Positions 8,424 through 16,278 of a stretch of 64,000 nucleotides of DNA are shown piece after piece. Origin of the DNA: Croceivirga sp. GTDB taxonomy: Bacteria; Bacteroidota; Bacteroidia; Flavobacteriales; Flavobacteriaceae. Below the pieces are notes generated by a model. It was not told where the DNA came from and did no database searches. It was given only the letters and a program-made list of their open reading frames with translations. A program made the translations under genes and the position numbers. The stretch covers positions 1 to 64,000 of the forward strand of contig JANQSA010000082.1 in the NCBI GenBank assembly GCA_028284285.1, written 5' to 3'. Positions within the stretch are counted from its first letter, which is position 1; every line of letters begins with the position of its first letter.

Positions 8424-8526
8424 GTTTGTAACACGGTGTATCAGGTGTATCTTTAAAGTCCGGGGAACATTTTCCGCTCCTCTTTTATTAAATTCATAAA
8501 GATTAAAGTAAAGGAGACCGTTGTAG
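8424..8526 (+). repeat. attC-like palindromic site
   Basis: The left arm GTTTGTAACACGGTGTAT begins seven bases after the lipoprotein stop codon and closely copies the left arm at 767-785. The right arm GGAGACCGTTGTAG ends at 8526. The arms pair as GTAACAcGGT with ACCGTTGTAg. Both arms also carry TTTAA/TTAAA segments further in. The site is about 100 bp and lies just before the methyltransferase gene. Confidence 0.6.
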
Positions 8527-8544
8527 CTCATATGGACCAACGAC

Positions 8545-9315
8545 ATGGGTAGAGTACATGTATTTGAATTTGAAGATCAGGGATGGTTTCCCACTTTTCT
8601 AAGAAACTATGCCACTGACTTCTTGCAGTTTCTATCTAACCAAACCAAAATGTACAAACCCATACTCCCGATACTTGTAAAAGCGCTTCGGGAAAGCAAT
8701 ACCAACCAGATCATTGATCTTGGTTCCGGCGGAGGCGGTGGATTGATTTGGTTGAATTCCCAATTAAAAAAGGATGTCCCCAACCTAAAAATAGTCTTAA
8801 CGGATTTCTATCCCAATATTTCGGCGTTCGAATTCACCAAAAAGAAAGCGGACAATTTTGAATTTATTAAAACACCTGTTGATGCCAGAAATGTACCTCC
8901 GGAATTAAAAGGGCTGAGGACGCAATTTTTATCATTACACCATTTTAATCCTGACGATGCTAAACAAATACTTCAAAATTCGATAGACACTAATAGCTCC
9001 ATTGCCATCTTCGAAGCACAGGAAAGAAGTATCCCAAGTATTTTAGCGATGTTGTTTTCACCCATAAGTGTACTATTAACCACCCCCTTTATACGGCCCT
9101 TTACAGTAGGCCGAATTATCTTCACCTATTTGATCCCAATTGTCCCTTTGGTAGTTGTATGGGATGGATTGGTGTCCTCATTAAGGACGTATTCGGTGAA
9201 TGAAATGAATGCACTTATTGAAAACCTGAATGAAAAGGAAAAATACAATTGGGAAGTCAATAAAGTAAAGTCCGGCCCTGGAGCTATTCTTTATCTAATA
9301 GGAATTAAAAAATAA
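8545..9315 (+). CDS. class I SAM-dependent methyltransferase-like protein
   Basis: A protein of 256 residues. Residues 50-140 show a Rossmann methyltransferase core with the glycine-rich loop IDLGSGGGGG near residue 56 and a second acidic loop VLTDFYPN near residue 86. Residues 165-215 are strongly hydrophobic (ILAMLFSPISVLLTTPF and FTYLIPIVPLVVVW), suggesting membrane association or a lipophilic substrate. The substrate is unknown. Palindromic sites flank it on both sides, so it is another single-gene unit. Confidence 0.72.
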   Translation: MGRVHVFEFEDQGWFPTFLRNYATDFLQFLSNQTKMYKPILPILVKALRESNTNQIIDLGSGGGGGLIWLNSQLKKDVPNLKIVLTDFYPNISAFEFTKKKADNFEFIKTPVDARNVPPELKGLRTQFLSLHHFNPDDAKQILQNSIDTNSSIAIFEAQERSIPSILAMLFSPISVLLTTPFIRPFTVGRIIFTYLIPIVPLVVVWDGLVSSLRTYSVNEMNALIENLNEKEKYNWEVNKVKSGPGAILYLIGIKK

Positions 9316-9323
9316 AAGTGGGG

Positions 9324-9427
9324 GTACAACCATAGTTATACATACTAATGCCATTCCGGCCTATCCTTCACCCGCCTGGAAATTCCAGCAATCCATTATC
9401 TTTAGGATAATGCCCTAAACATTGTGA
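9324..9427 (+). repeat. possible attC-like site
   Basis: The left terminus GTACAAC (9324-9330) begins nine bases after the methyltransferase stop codon. A candidate right terminus ATTGTGA (9421-9427) runs into the GTG start of the next gene. The interior arms pair poorly, so the site is either degenerate or only a left half. Confidence 0.35.
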
Positions 9428-10311
9428 GTATAAAATCCAGCATATCTTTACTTGCGGATGGCATCAGGATACCCGCTGCCCCCGATAAAGCCGTCATTTC
9501 GACGCTTACCTGGGATGGGTTTACCGTTGAAAAACATGTTTTACCCCCGGATGAATTGCCGGCACATACCATTCTGGATCATCGGTTAACCATCACCCTG
9601 GGTAAGAAGCCCGTTGACTTTGAGTTTAAAGAAAAAGGACAGTGGAAGCATATACAGCTAAGACCCGGGGCTTTCTCCATGCAGAACCACGGAGATTTGG
9701 GTGTTCCAAGATGGTTCAATGATTTTGAATTTCTGGCCATTGCGATAAAACCGGAATTCTACAACAAAATTACCGCGGATGAGATCGACGCTGATCAAGT
9801 TGAATTAAGCACACAAAGAGGACGAATGGATCCCCATATCCAGCAATACGCAAACGTATTGGACCAGGAACTTCTCACTAACAAAAGTGGCAGGTTGTAC
9901 GGTGAACTGTTAAGTATGTCTTTTGCCATGTATCTTTTGAATCGATACAGCGCCGGGAGTAAAAAAGTCATTGAACCCAGGGGAAAGCTCTTTGGTCTTC
10001 AAATAAAAAATCTATTGGATTACACCGCATCCTACATAGATCAGGACATAAGTCTGGAGGCCCTTGCGGCTCAGGTAAACCTAAGTCCTTATCACTTTGC
10101 CAAAGTATTCAAACGAACAACCGGGGTATCCCCACATCAATTCGTTTTGAATTATCGGATAGAAAAGGCGATGGAAATGATGAAGAACAAGGCATTAAGC
10201 CTAACTGAAATTGCCTACAACATCGGTTTTTATGACCAAAGCCACTTTACCCATAGCTTCAAAAGAGTGGTTGGAGTAACCCCAAAGAGGTACCAACAGT
10301 CTTTTTCGTAA
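9424..10311 (+). CDS. AraC-family transcriptional regulator
   Basis: A regulator of 295 residues. The N-terminal 180 residues are a beta-rich sensing domain of unknown ligand. Residues 190-293 are an AraC/XylS double helix-turn-helix: ISLEALAAQVNLSPYHFAKVFKR-type first motif, then EIAYNIGFYDQSHFTHSFKR and TPKRYQ. The start is GTG at 9424; the next in-frame ATG would remove a large part of the sensing domain. It is followed after 83 bp by a Tat-type SDR gene in the same orientation, its probable target. Confidence 0.85.
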   Translation: MSIKSSISLLADGIRIPAAPDKAVISTLTWDGFTVEKHVLPPDELPAHTILDHRLTITLGKKPVDFEFKEKGQWKHIQLRPGAFSMQNHGDLGVPRWFNDFEFLAIAIKPEFYNKITADEIDADQVELSTQRGRMDPHIQQYANVLDQELLTNKSGRLYGELLSMSFAMYLLNRYSAGSKKVIEPRGKLFGLQIKNLLDYTASYIDQDISLEALAAQVNLSPYHFAKVFKRTTGVSPHQFVLNYRIEKAMEMMKNKALSLTEIAYNIGFYDQSHFTHSFKRVVGVTPKRYQQSFS

Positions 10312-10394
10312 TACACCAAGAATTTACAATTTTTGGAAAAGGTTCCGAGCCAATTTTGCCTGTATAAAATGTAAACATTCAAAATTTTAGACTC

Positions 10395-11321
10395 ATGGAC
10401 AGAAAACAATTTCTTAAATCGGTAGGCCTTGCCTCTGCAGGTGTGGCAGTAACAAGTACAGGGGTATTCGGTAAATCTAAAGATGAAAACCTCAGCCTTA
10501 ATGGCAAAACAGCTCTTGTAACGGGTGCAGCGAGAGGGATAGGTCTGGCCATCGCCGTTGACCTGGCCAAACAAGGAACAAACATTGCACTTTTGGATAT
10601 CGCTGATCCCACAGGTGGTATGGCAATTAAAGGGTATCGACTGGCAAATGAAGCAGAGTTGAATGCGGCCACCAATGAAATCAGGAAGCTGGGCGTAAAA
10701 GCCCTAAAAATAAAGGCTGATGTAAGGGACCTAAATGCTATGAAGAGCGCTGTTGCGCGTACTATTCGTGAATTGGGAGGTCTTGACACTGTGGTGGCAA
10801 ACGCAGGTATCGCAGCCTGGTCGCCCTTTGAAGCAATGGAAGAGAACCAATGGAAAGATGTGATTGATGTTAACCTTACCGGGGTAGCCAACACCGTCTG
10901 GGCGGCTATTCCGCAAATGAAAAGGCAGCAAAGTGGTAGTATTATTACCCTAACCTCCATTGGGGGCAGACAGGGAGTCCCCGGTGTTGCCAATTATGCT
11001 TCTACCAAATGGGGGGTTATCGGATTGACAAAAACACTGGCGTTAGAGCTTGGCAAATACAATATCAGAGTAAATGCCATAGCACCAACAGCGGTCAATA
11101 CACCGCTTTACAGAAGTGAAGGGCAATACCAATCTACAGGAATGAATTCTTTTGAGGAACAAGATAAAGCCATGCTCGGCTATCACGCATTACCCACCCC
11201 CGCTCTCGATCCGGTTGATATCGCACAATCTGCAACATTTCTGGCTTCAGATAACGCCAAATTCATTAGCGGACTGGTGATGGACGTAGCAGCAGGAGGG
11301 AATGCACACTATACAGGATAA
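10395..11321 (+). CDS. exported short-chain dehydrogenase with Tat-like signal
   Basis: A 308-residue SDR. The first 27 residues (DRKQFLKSVGLASAGVAV) look like a Bacteroidota Tat signal with an R-K rather than R-R pair, so export in folded form is probable but not certain. The SDR core then shows TGAARGIG, the NAG motif (VVANAGIAAW), the catalytic Ser in TLTSIGG and YASTK. The C-terminus ends in a DVAAGGNAHYTG-like strand. The substrate is unknown. Together with the preceding AraC gene it forms a regulator-enzyme pair. Confidence 0.82.
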   Translation: MDRKQFLKSVGLASAGVAVTSTGVFGKSKDENLSLNGKTALVTGAARGIGLAIAVDLAKQGTNIALLDIADPTGGMAIKGYRLANEAELNAATNEIRKLGVKALKIKADVRDLNAMKSAVARTIRELGGLDTVVANAGIAAWSPFEAMEENQWKDVIDVNLTGVANTVWAAIPQMKRQQSGSIITLTSIGGRQGVPGVANYASTKWGVIGLTKTLALELGKYNIRVNAIAPTAVNTPLYRSEGQYQSTGMNSFEEQDKAMLGYHALPTPALDPVDIAQSATFLASDNAKFISGLVMDVAAGGNAHYTG

Positions 11322-11449
11322 ACTACATCTAACAGCTGATCCGTTTAGCTTCTTGAAATTAAAGTGGTAAACCCATACTTTAGCGGATAGTAGAACGTCC
11401 GGAGGTATGTGGCGTATCCTGGATATTGTGAATGATTAAAACGTAAAGC

Positions 11450-11911
11450 ATGTATAAGACCCATCCTATTGTAGTGATATGCTTAGCCATCTTTTTCTCT
11501 TGTTCCGACGAAGATTCGGAACAGGTAATGGAAGAAACCAAATCATTGATTGAAAACATGGTTAACAAAAGCCCCTGGACCTACGATAGGTTAGAAGTTG
11601 TCTCAATTATAGAAACCAATGGATACGATCTGCAACAATCGGAAATTGATGATTTTGAAAGTGAATCAAATCAGGAATTCGATGGATTTACTGTGAGTTT
11701 TAATAATGATGGAACCGGGGTGGATAGTAACGGGGAATTCACCTGGAATTGGATTGATGAAGAAGCGGGAGAGATAAGGATCTGGGATGACACCTATTTC
11801 ATTTCCGAGAATACCTCCGAATTAATCCTGGGCGTTCGAAGTTTTGCTTTTATTCCGGAAGGTGAATGCTGTATTGAGATCTTATATAACGGAAATATCA
11901 TTTTAAAATAG
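11450..11911 (+). CDS. small lipoprotein, lipocalin-like
   Basis: A 153-residue protein with signal peptide and lipobox IFFSC (Cys near residue 17). The mature part has a predicted small beta-barrel character, with NGDGTG-like strand turns and GEFTWNWIDEEAGEIRIWDD, a pattern common in Bacteroidota 'lipocalin-like' lipoproteins. The function is unknown. The preceding gap (11322-11449) holds an imperfect GATCCG/CGGAT inverted repeat that might be a decayed palindromic site, but this is weak. It is followed after 28 bp by a membrane-protein gene, probably co-transcribed. Confidence 0.65.
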   Translation: MYKTHPIVVICLAIFFSCSDEDSEQVMEETKSLIENMVNKSPWTYDRLEVVSIIETNGYDLQQSEIDDFESESNQEFDGFTVSFNNDGTGVDSNGEFTWNWIDEEAGEIRIWDDTYFISENTSELILGVRSFAFIPEGECCIEILYNGNIILK

Positions 11912-11939
11912 CAGTTTACCATATTTAAAACCAACCTGA

Positions 11940-12449
11940 ATGAGAAAAAAAGAACCTAAGGAAATCTTTAAAAAATCCCTACTTGCCTGTGTTGTAATCG
12001 TTGGATTTGGCGTGTATTTATCCATAAGAGGTAGTAAAGAAAAAACCGAATTTGAAAGTGTTACCGGGCAGATTGACTATTTCGACAAAACTTTTGGGGA
12101 AATCAATTATGGAAATAAAGGTGATCACAGATTCATCCACATTGTTGACTTTCCGCTGGTATTTGAAATTTTTGTAGGCAATGCGCCCGGAGACTTCGGA
12201 CCAAAGTTTGAACAGTTGGACCAACTGGCTGTCGGAGATGAAATTACGGTGTATTATGCCGAAAAAACACCCTTACAAAGGAATCAGGACTTACGGCTTA
12301 ACAAAACCGTTCAGTTTATTGATAAAGATGGAGAGGCGTATTTTATTCGCGGAAATAAAGACAAATACGGAGGATATTTTTTCATAGGAATCGGCGTTTT
12401 ATTAGCTATAGCGTTACTGATCTTAAAGCGAATTGGAAAAATACAATAA
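11940..12449 (+). CDS. membrane protein with two TM helices and a beta domain
   Basis: A 169-residue protein. TM1 spans about residues 13-29 (SLLACVVIVGFGVYLSI) and TM2 about residues 145-162 (YFFIGIGVLLAIALLIL). The beta-rich domain between them (FESVTGQIDYFD, VGDEITVYYAE) is reminiscent of DUF3592-type proteins. No catalytic motif is visible. It lies 28 bp after a lipoprotein gene in the same direction and is followed by a palindromic site. Confidence 0.65.
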   Translation: MRKKEPKEIFKKSLLACVVIVGFGVYLSIRGSKEKTEFESVTGQIDYFDKTFGEINYGNKGDHRFIHIVDFPLVFEIFVGNAPGDFGPKFEQLDQLAVGDEITVYYAEKTPLQRNQDLRLNKTVQFIDKDGEAYFIRGNKDKYGGYFFIGIGVLLAIALLILKRIGKIQ

Positions 12450-12478
12450 CGAAAACCTGTGAGTAAGCATATATAATT

Positions 12479-12608
12479 GTACACAGTGGTCCTCATAGCC
12501 ATCGGGACACGCAACCCGCCTACCGCTTGCGTGCAGTCGCCAAAGGCTTTGGCCGCCGGAGACCGGCTAGGAAGGGATGGCAGATTAGGTATCCCCGGAC
12601 CATTGTAG
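12479..12608 (+). repeat. attC-like palindromic site with a G/C-rich centre
   Basis: The left arm GTACACAGTGGTCC (12479-12492) pairs with GGACCATTGTAG (12597-12608). The interior contains further pairing segments (CCGCC, GCCAAAGGCTTTGGC, CCGGAGACCGG). It begins 30 bases after the membrane-protein stop codon, and the next gene starts 81 bases later. The centre is much richer in G/C than its surroundings. Confidence 0.5.
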
Positions 12609-12689
12609 CTGGTTGTAAACCAATGCCTGAAAATGGATTAAACCTGTAACAAACAAGATCATGTATCGTCATTTTGTAAAGACGTGTCC

Positions 12690-13400
12690 ATGAATAAAGC
12701 TATTGTTTTTTCCGTATTGCTATTCTCAGTGGTGAGTACCGCTCAGCAAATGACCAATGAGGATCTCATCCAAAAATCAATCCAGTACCATGACCCCAAG
12801 GGGAATTGGCACACTTTTAAAGGCACCTTTGAAGTTGAAAACGAAAGGAGTCCGGTGGATTTGGTCATAAACAACGCCACGGGAACCGCCTATTGGACGG
12901 AAGTGCTCAAATCCGGAGATACATTAACCGGTGGTTTTTTGGACAAAGACTCCTGTATAGTACGGTTGAACGGCAAGAGTATCCCCCCAAAAGGTGAGTT
13001 GGAGAATTTTTTGCTCGATTGTGAGAATATTATAGGGAGGACCAATTATTGGGTCTATATGTACGGCCTTCCTATGAAGCTCGTGGACAAGGAGGTAAAT
13101 TTTGTCGGTTCGCCCAAATTGGTGACCTTTTTGAACCGGAAACTGTGGAGGGTCAAGGTAAATTACAATCTGGACCAATCCGGGGAATATTGGCAGTTCT
13201 ACTTTGACCCCAAAGACTATTCCCTAAAAGTTTTACAGTTCTTTCACCCGGCTATGGGTGCTGATAGTGAGTATATCCTGTACTCTGAAGAAGAACAGCT
13301 AAACGGGCTTAGGATGCCCACCAAGCACTCCTGGTATATGTACAATAAGAAGGAGTTCATTGGGTCGGAAAAACTGATAAAAGTTTCAAATCGGTCCTGA
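12690..13400 (+). CDS. secreted protein, DUF6503-like
   Basis: A protein of about 236 residues with a signal peptide (NKAIVFSVLLFSVVSTAQQ). The mature part (SIQYHDPKGNWHTFKGTF, then repeated beta strands such as GEYWQFYFDPKDY and NGLRMPTKHSWY) resembles the DUF6503 / outer-membrane lipoprotein-sorting-like fold common in Flavobacteriia. The function is unknown. ATG 12690 is preferred over GTG 12684. It is the last + strand gene of the accessory array. The 247 bp after it hold a lone GTACAAC at 13435 and no convincing gene. Confidence 0.68.
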   Translation: MNKAIVFSVLLFSVVSTAQQMTNEDLIQKSIQYHDPKGNWHTFKGTFEVENERSPVDLVINNATGTAYWTEVLKSGDTLTGGFLDKDSCIVRLNGKSIPPKGELENFLLDCENIIGRTNYWVYMYGLPMKLVDKEVNFVGSPKLVTFLNRKLWRVKVNYNLDQSGEYWQFYFDPKDYSLKVLQFFHPAMGADSEYILYSEEEQLNGLRMPTKHSWYMYNKKEFIGSEKLIKVSNRS

Positions 13401-13647
13401 CGATTGCTTGAAAATCTGTTCTTTTGCCTTTGGTGTACAACCGAACCCATTTTATTTCCGGTTTTTGTAAAAAGAATAATATCCGGTGGTAGAGGGGTGA
13501 AAAACCAAGTGCCATACAGGCTACGATTCACCCATCCAATTGGCAGGCGGAAAAGTGCCAGGCCTTTAGGCTTGCAATCCGCTCAAACAGCTAAGGGGCC
13601 GGACGAGAAACTGTTCTGTAATTAATCAACACTCTTACAATTTGTCG

Positions 13648-14514
13648 CTATGCTTTTTTTGATTGGAATCCAACCGTATGCGCACGCAAAAAGGCCCTGG
13701 GACTTTGGTGCTTGTATTTCTTAAACGTCCGGTTAAAGTGACTCAGACTTTCAAATCCTGAACTAAAGGCGATCTCCTGAATCGGAATATTCCGGTGCAT
13801 TAATAAATGACATGCGTTCTCTATCCTGGTTTTGTTTAAAAAGGTAATAAACGAATGTCCCGAGTTTTGTTTAAACCATCTGCAAAAAGACTGTGGCACC
13901 ATATGAGTGAGATCCGCCATTTGCGCTACCGTTAGCTTTTGGTCAACATGATCCAGGATATAATTATTCACCCTGGCGAACTTCTCTATTTTGTGTTTTT
14001 GGTTATGGTGGTACGTATAGATCTCCGTGGTCAACAGGGTTTTGTCTTCATGAAAAACCAATAACTGTAGGAGTTCCATTAAAGCGCCGAGCTGTTGTAC
14101 GCTATTCAGGTGCTCGAAATGGGTAATGCGTGTTACGATCGCTTCCGTAAGGTTGTTAAATCGGATGCCGCGTTTCGCCAGTTCAAATAACGCGGTAAAA
14201 TCCTCACATTCTTTAAATGAAGTAAAAATAGTAGCACCAAACTGAAAAACGATGGCCCTTTGTTTTTCCAGGCTGTTGTGCTTTACACTCGCCCAATTGT
14301 GCGGTATATTTTGGCCTACCAACACCAAATCATAATTGGAAAAAGGGGCAATAGAATTCCCTATAAATCGGGTCCCTTCCCCATTCAGGATAAAGGTGAG
14401 TTCTACTTCGGGATGATAATGCCAAAAAGATGTAAAAGATGCCGCTTCCCTTTTAAAAAAATGAAAGGACCGTTTTGTTGCCTCAATCCCGATTTGTTCT
14501 AATTCTGCCTTCAA
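13648..14514 (-). CDS. AraC-family regulator with cupin sensor
   Basis: A regulator of 288 residues. Residues 15-150 look like an AraC-type cupin (SFWHYHPEVELTFILNGEG, with metal- or sugar-pocket His residues). Residues 180-280 are the double helix-turn-helix: LTVAQMADLTHM and EIAFSSGFESLSHFNRTFKK, ending in SPRAF. It is divergent from the dioxygenase/isomerase/glycosidase operon, with 129 bp between them, and is its likely activator. The operon's candidate -7 element lacks a recognisable -33 partner, which fits an activator-dependent promoter. Confidence 0.88.
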   Translation of the reverse strand: MKAELEQIGIEATKRSFHFFKREAASFTSFWHYHPEVELTFILNGEGTRFIGNSIAPFSNYDLVLVGQNIPHNWASVKHNSLEKQRAIVFQFGATIFTSFKECEDFTALFELAKRGIRFNNLTEAIVTRITHFEHLNSVQQLGALMELLQLLVFHEDKTLLTTEIYTYHHNQKHKIEKFARVNNYILDHVDQKLTVAQMADLTHMVPQSFCRWFKQNSGHSFITFLNKTRIENACHLLMHRNIPIQEIAFSSGFESLSHFNRTFKKYKHQSPRAFLRAHTVGFQSKKA

Positions 14515-14616
14515 AAAAGTATGTTATAAACACGAATGACTATAAAAATACTATGATAAGTTTAGATATGCATAGTTTTGATTAAAATCGAAAAAGAAAT
14601 TCCTCTGATTCCCCTT

Positions 14617-14624
14617 TACTTTTG
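14617..14624 (+). promoter_or_regulatory. candidate Bacteroidota -7 element
   Basis: TACTTTTG fits the TAnnTTTG consensus and lies 19 bp upstream of the dioxygenase start. No TTG is seen at the usual -33 distance, consistent with dependence on the divergent AraC-type regulator. Confidence 0.45.
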
Positions 14625-14643
14625 ACACATCAATGCATATATC

Positions 14644-15450
14644 ATGGAAACGCTACACCTATTGGACCGGCCGTATACCGTAACCGAAGAACAGATCAAT
14701 TTCTACCAAACCCATCGCTACATTAAATTAAAACACGTCCTGGACGCTGACCTTCTGGCATATTTTAACGGGGTGATCTCAAAAAAAGTGGAGGAACTAA
14801 ATCAACAAGACCTTCCCTTAGAAGCCCGCACTACCTATGGAAAAGCATTTTTGCAATTATTCAACTTGTGGAAACAAGACGAGGACATTAAAGAATTGGT
14901 GTTTAGTAAACGTCTGGCAAAGATCGCCGCGGACCTGATGCAGGTAGACGGGGTACGACTGTACCATGACCAGGCTTTGTTTAAAGAAGGCGGCGGTGGC
15001 ATTACTCCCTGGCATGCCGACCAGCACTACTGGCCTTTGGCAACGGACAAAACCATTACTGCCTGGATCCCTTTACAGGAAACTCCATTGAACATGGGGC
15101 CCCTGGAGTTTAGTGCCGGAAGTCATCAAATTTTAGAAGGCAGGGAATTGGCGATTGGGGATGATAGTGAGGTTTTGATCGAAAAACGCTTAAAAGTAAC
15201 CGATTTTAAACATGTTATAGCCCCATTTGACGCCGGTGAAATTAGTTTTCATTCCGGCTGGGTTTTTCATCGTGCAGGAGCTAATCAAACCGCGGAAACC
15301 CGAAAAGTGATGACCGTAATTTACATGGACAAAAACATGAAGCTAAAACAACCGGAGAACGATGGCCAAATCAATGACTGGAACACCTGGTGTCCCGGAG
15401 CGGAGATAGGCGAAATTATTAATACGCCGCTAAACCCTGTGTTATATTAG
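14644..15450 (+). CDS. phytanoyl-CoA dioxygenase (PhyH) family protein
   Basis: A cytoplasmic Fe(II)/2-oxoglutarate-dependent dioxygenase of 268 residues. The iron triad is visible as His and Asp in PWHADQHYW (about residues 125-133) and the distal His in FHSGWVFHRAG near residue 205, followed by an Arg-type 2-oxoglutarate ligand (TRKVMT). These enzymes hydroxylate small molecules, and several act on sugar- or opine-like compounds. It is first of a four-gene operon and abuts the isomerase gene directly (TAG immediately followed by ATG). Location beside sugar genes suggests a carbohydrate-derived substrate; this is inference. Confidence 0.85.
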   Translation: METLHLLDRPYTVTEEQINFYQTHRYIKLKHVLDADLLAYFNGVISKKVEELNQQDLPLEARTTYGKAFLQLFNLWKQDEDIKELVFSKRLAKIAADLMQVDGVRLYHDQALFKEGGGGITPWHADQHYWPLATDKTITAWIPLQETPLNMGPLEFSAGSHQILEGRELAIGDDSEVLIEKRLKVTDFKHVIAPFDAGEISFHSGWVFHRAGANQTAETRKVMTVIYMDKNMKLKQPENDGQINDWNTWCPGAEIGEIINTPLNPVLY

Positions 15451-16278
15451 ATGAATACTACAAGGTATTTATATCCCTATTGGGGCAGTGAACATTTAGA
15501 TCCGTGGGCTTTCCTGGACCTTACCATCGCTAACGGCTTTGATGGCATTGAAATTAATGTTCCCCGTGATCCTGTTTTCGAATCCTCGTTCAACCAAACG
15601 CTTCACGCTATTCGACAAGAAAACCCGCGTTTTATTTGTGGTTTGCAACAAGTTTTCGGAGTTAAAGCGGAAGTACCACAGGAGTATCTCGGCAAAGTGA
15701 TGCAGCGCCTGGAAGATTTGGTGCAGTATCGTCCCTCATTTATTAATTCGCATACGGGCAAGGACCATTATTCTTTTTCGGACAATTGTAAAATAATAGA
15801 GGCCATTGAAGAATTTTCCCAGAAACAGAAGATCCCGGTATATCATGAAATCCACAGAGGGAGATTTACCTTTCACAGCAGCGCTACAGTTCAATATTTG
15901 GAAGTATTCCCAAATTTAAAATTTACCGGAGATCTTTCCCACTGGTGTGTTGTTTCGGAATCCATGTTGCAGGATCAGGAAGATATCATCGCTCAGGTAA
16001 TTCCTAATATCTATCATATTCACGCCCGGGTGGGTCATGAACAATCCCCGCAAGTCAACAATCCATTTGCACCGGAGTGGACTACGCATCTTAACCGCTT
16101 CGTCAAATGGTGGCAAGGCATAACAGACCATCATTCAAAACACAGGGAGATGTCAATTACCCCGGAGTTCGGCCCATTTCCTTATATGCCCGATAGGCCA
16201 TTTACCAGGGAACCCCTGGGAGATCAAAGCGAATTGAACATTAAAATGAAAGCGTATTTAAAAACCGTGCTAAAATGA
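15451..16278 (+). CDS. sugar phosphate isomerase/epimerase-like TIM barrel
   Basis: A 275-residue protein of the xylose isomerase-like superfamily (AP_endonuc_2). Visible features are an early EI strand (GFDGIEINVPRD), a metal-ligand Glu in VYHEIHRGRF, His/Asp in FTGDLSHWCVV, a His in IYHIHARVGHE and the last Glu in ITPEFGP. Enzymes of this fold isomerise or epimerise ketoses, inositols or modified sugars using divalent metal. There is no signal peptide, so it is cytoplasmic. Its stop overlaps the next start by four bases, indicating translational coupling. The exact substrate cannot be assigned. Confidence 0.83.
   Translation: MNTTRYLYPYWGSEHLDPWAFLDLTIANGFDGIEINVPRDPVFESSFNQTLHAIRQENPRFICGLQQVFGVKAEVPQEYLGKVMQRLEDLVQYRPSFINSHTGKDHYSFSDNCKIIEAIEEFSQKQKIPVYHEIHRGRFTFHSSATVQYLEVFPNLKFTGDLSHWCVVSESMLQDQEDIIAQVIPNIYHIHARVGHEQSPQVNNPFAPEWTTHLNRFVKWWQGITDHHSKHREMSITPEFGPFPYMPDRPFTREPLGDQSELNIKMKAYLKTVLK

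Noticed and set aside
10379-10993. A 204-codon open frame on the - strand
   Set aside because: It lies antisense to the SDR gene, has a Ser/Thr/Pro/Ala-rich composition typical of a shadow frame and shows no domain motif.
11322-11449. A further attC-like site between the Tat-type SDR and the small lipoprotein
   Set aside because: Only an imperfect GATCCG/CGGAT inverted repeat is visible; neither terminus matches the GYACAAC or GTTGTRC pattern.
13404-13625. A 73-codon + strand frame after the DUF6503-like gene
   Set aside because: It has no signal, motif or coding-type composition, and starts in what looks like 3' sequence containing a lone GTACAAC.
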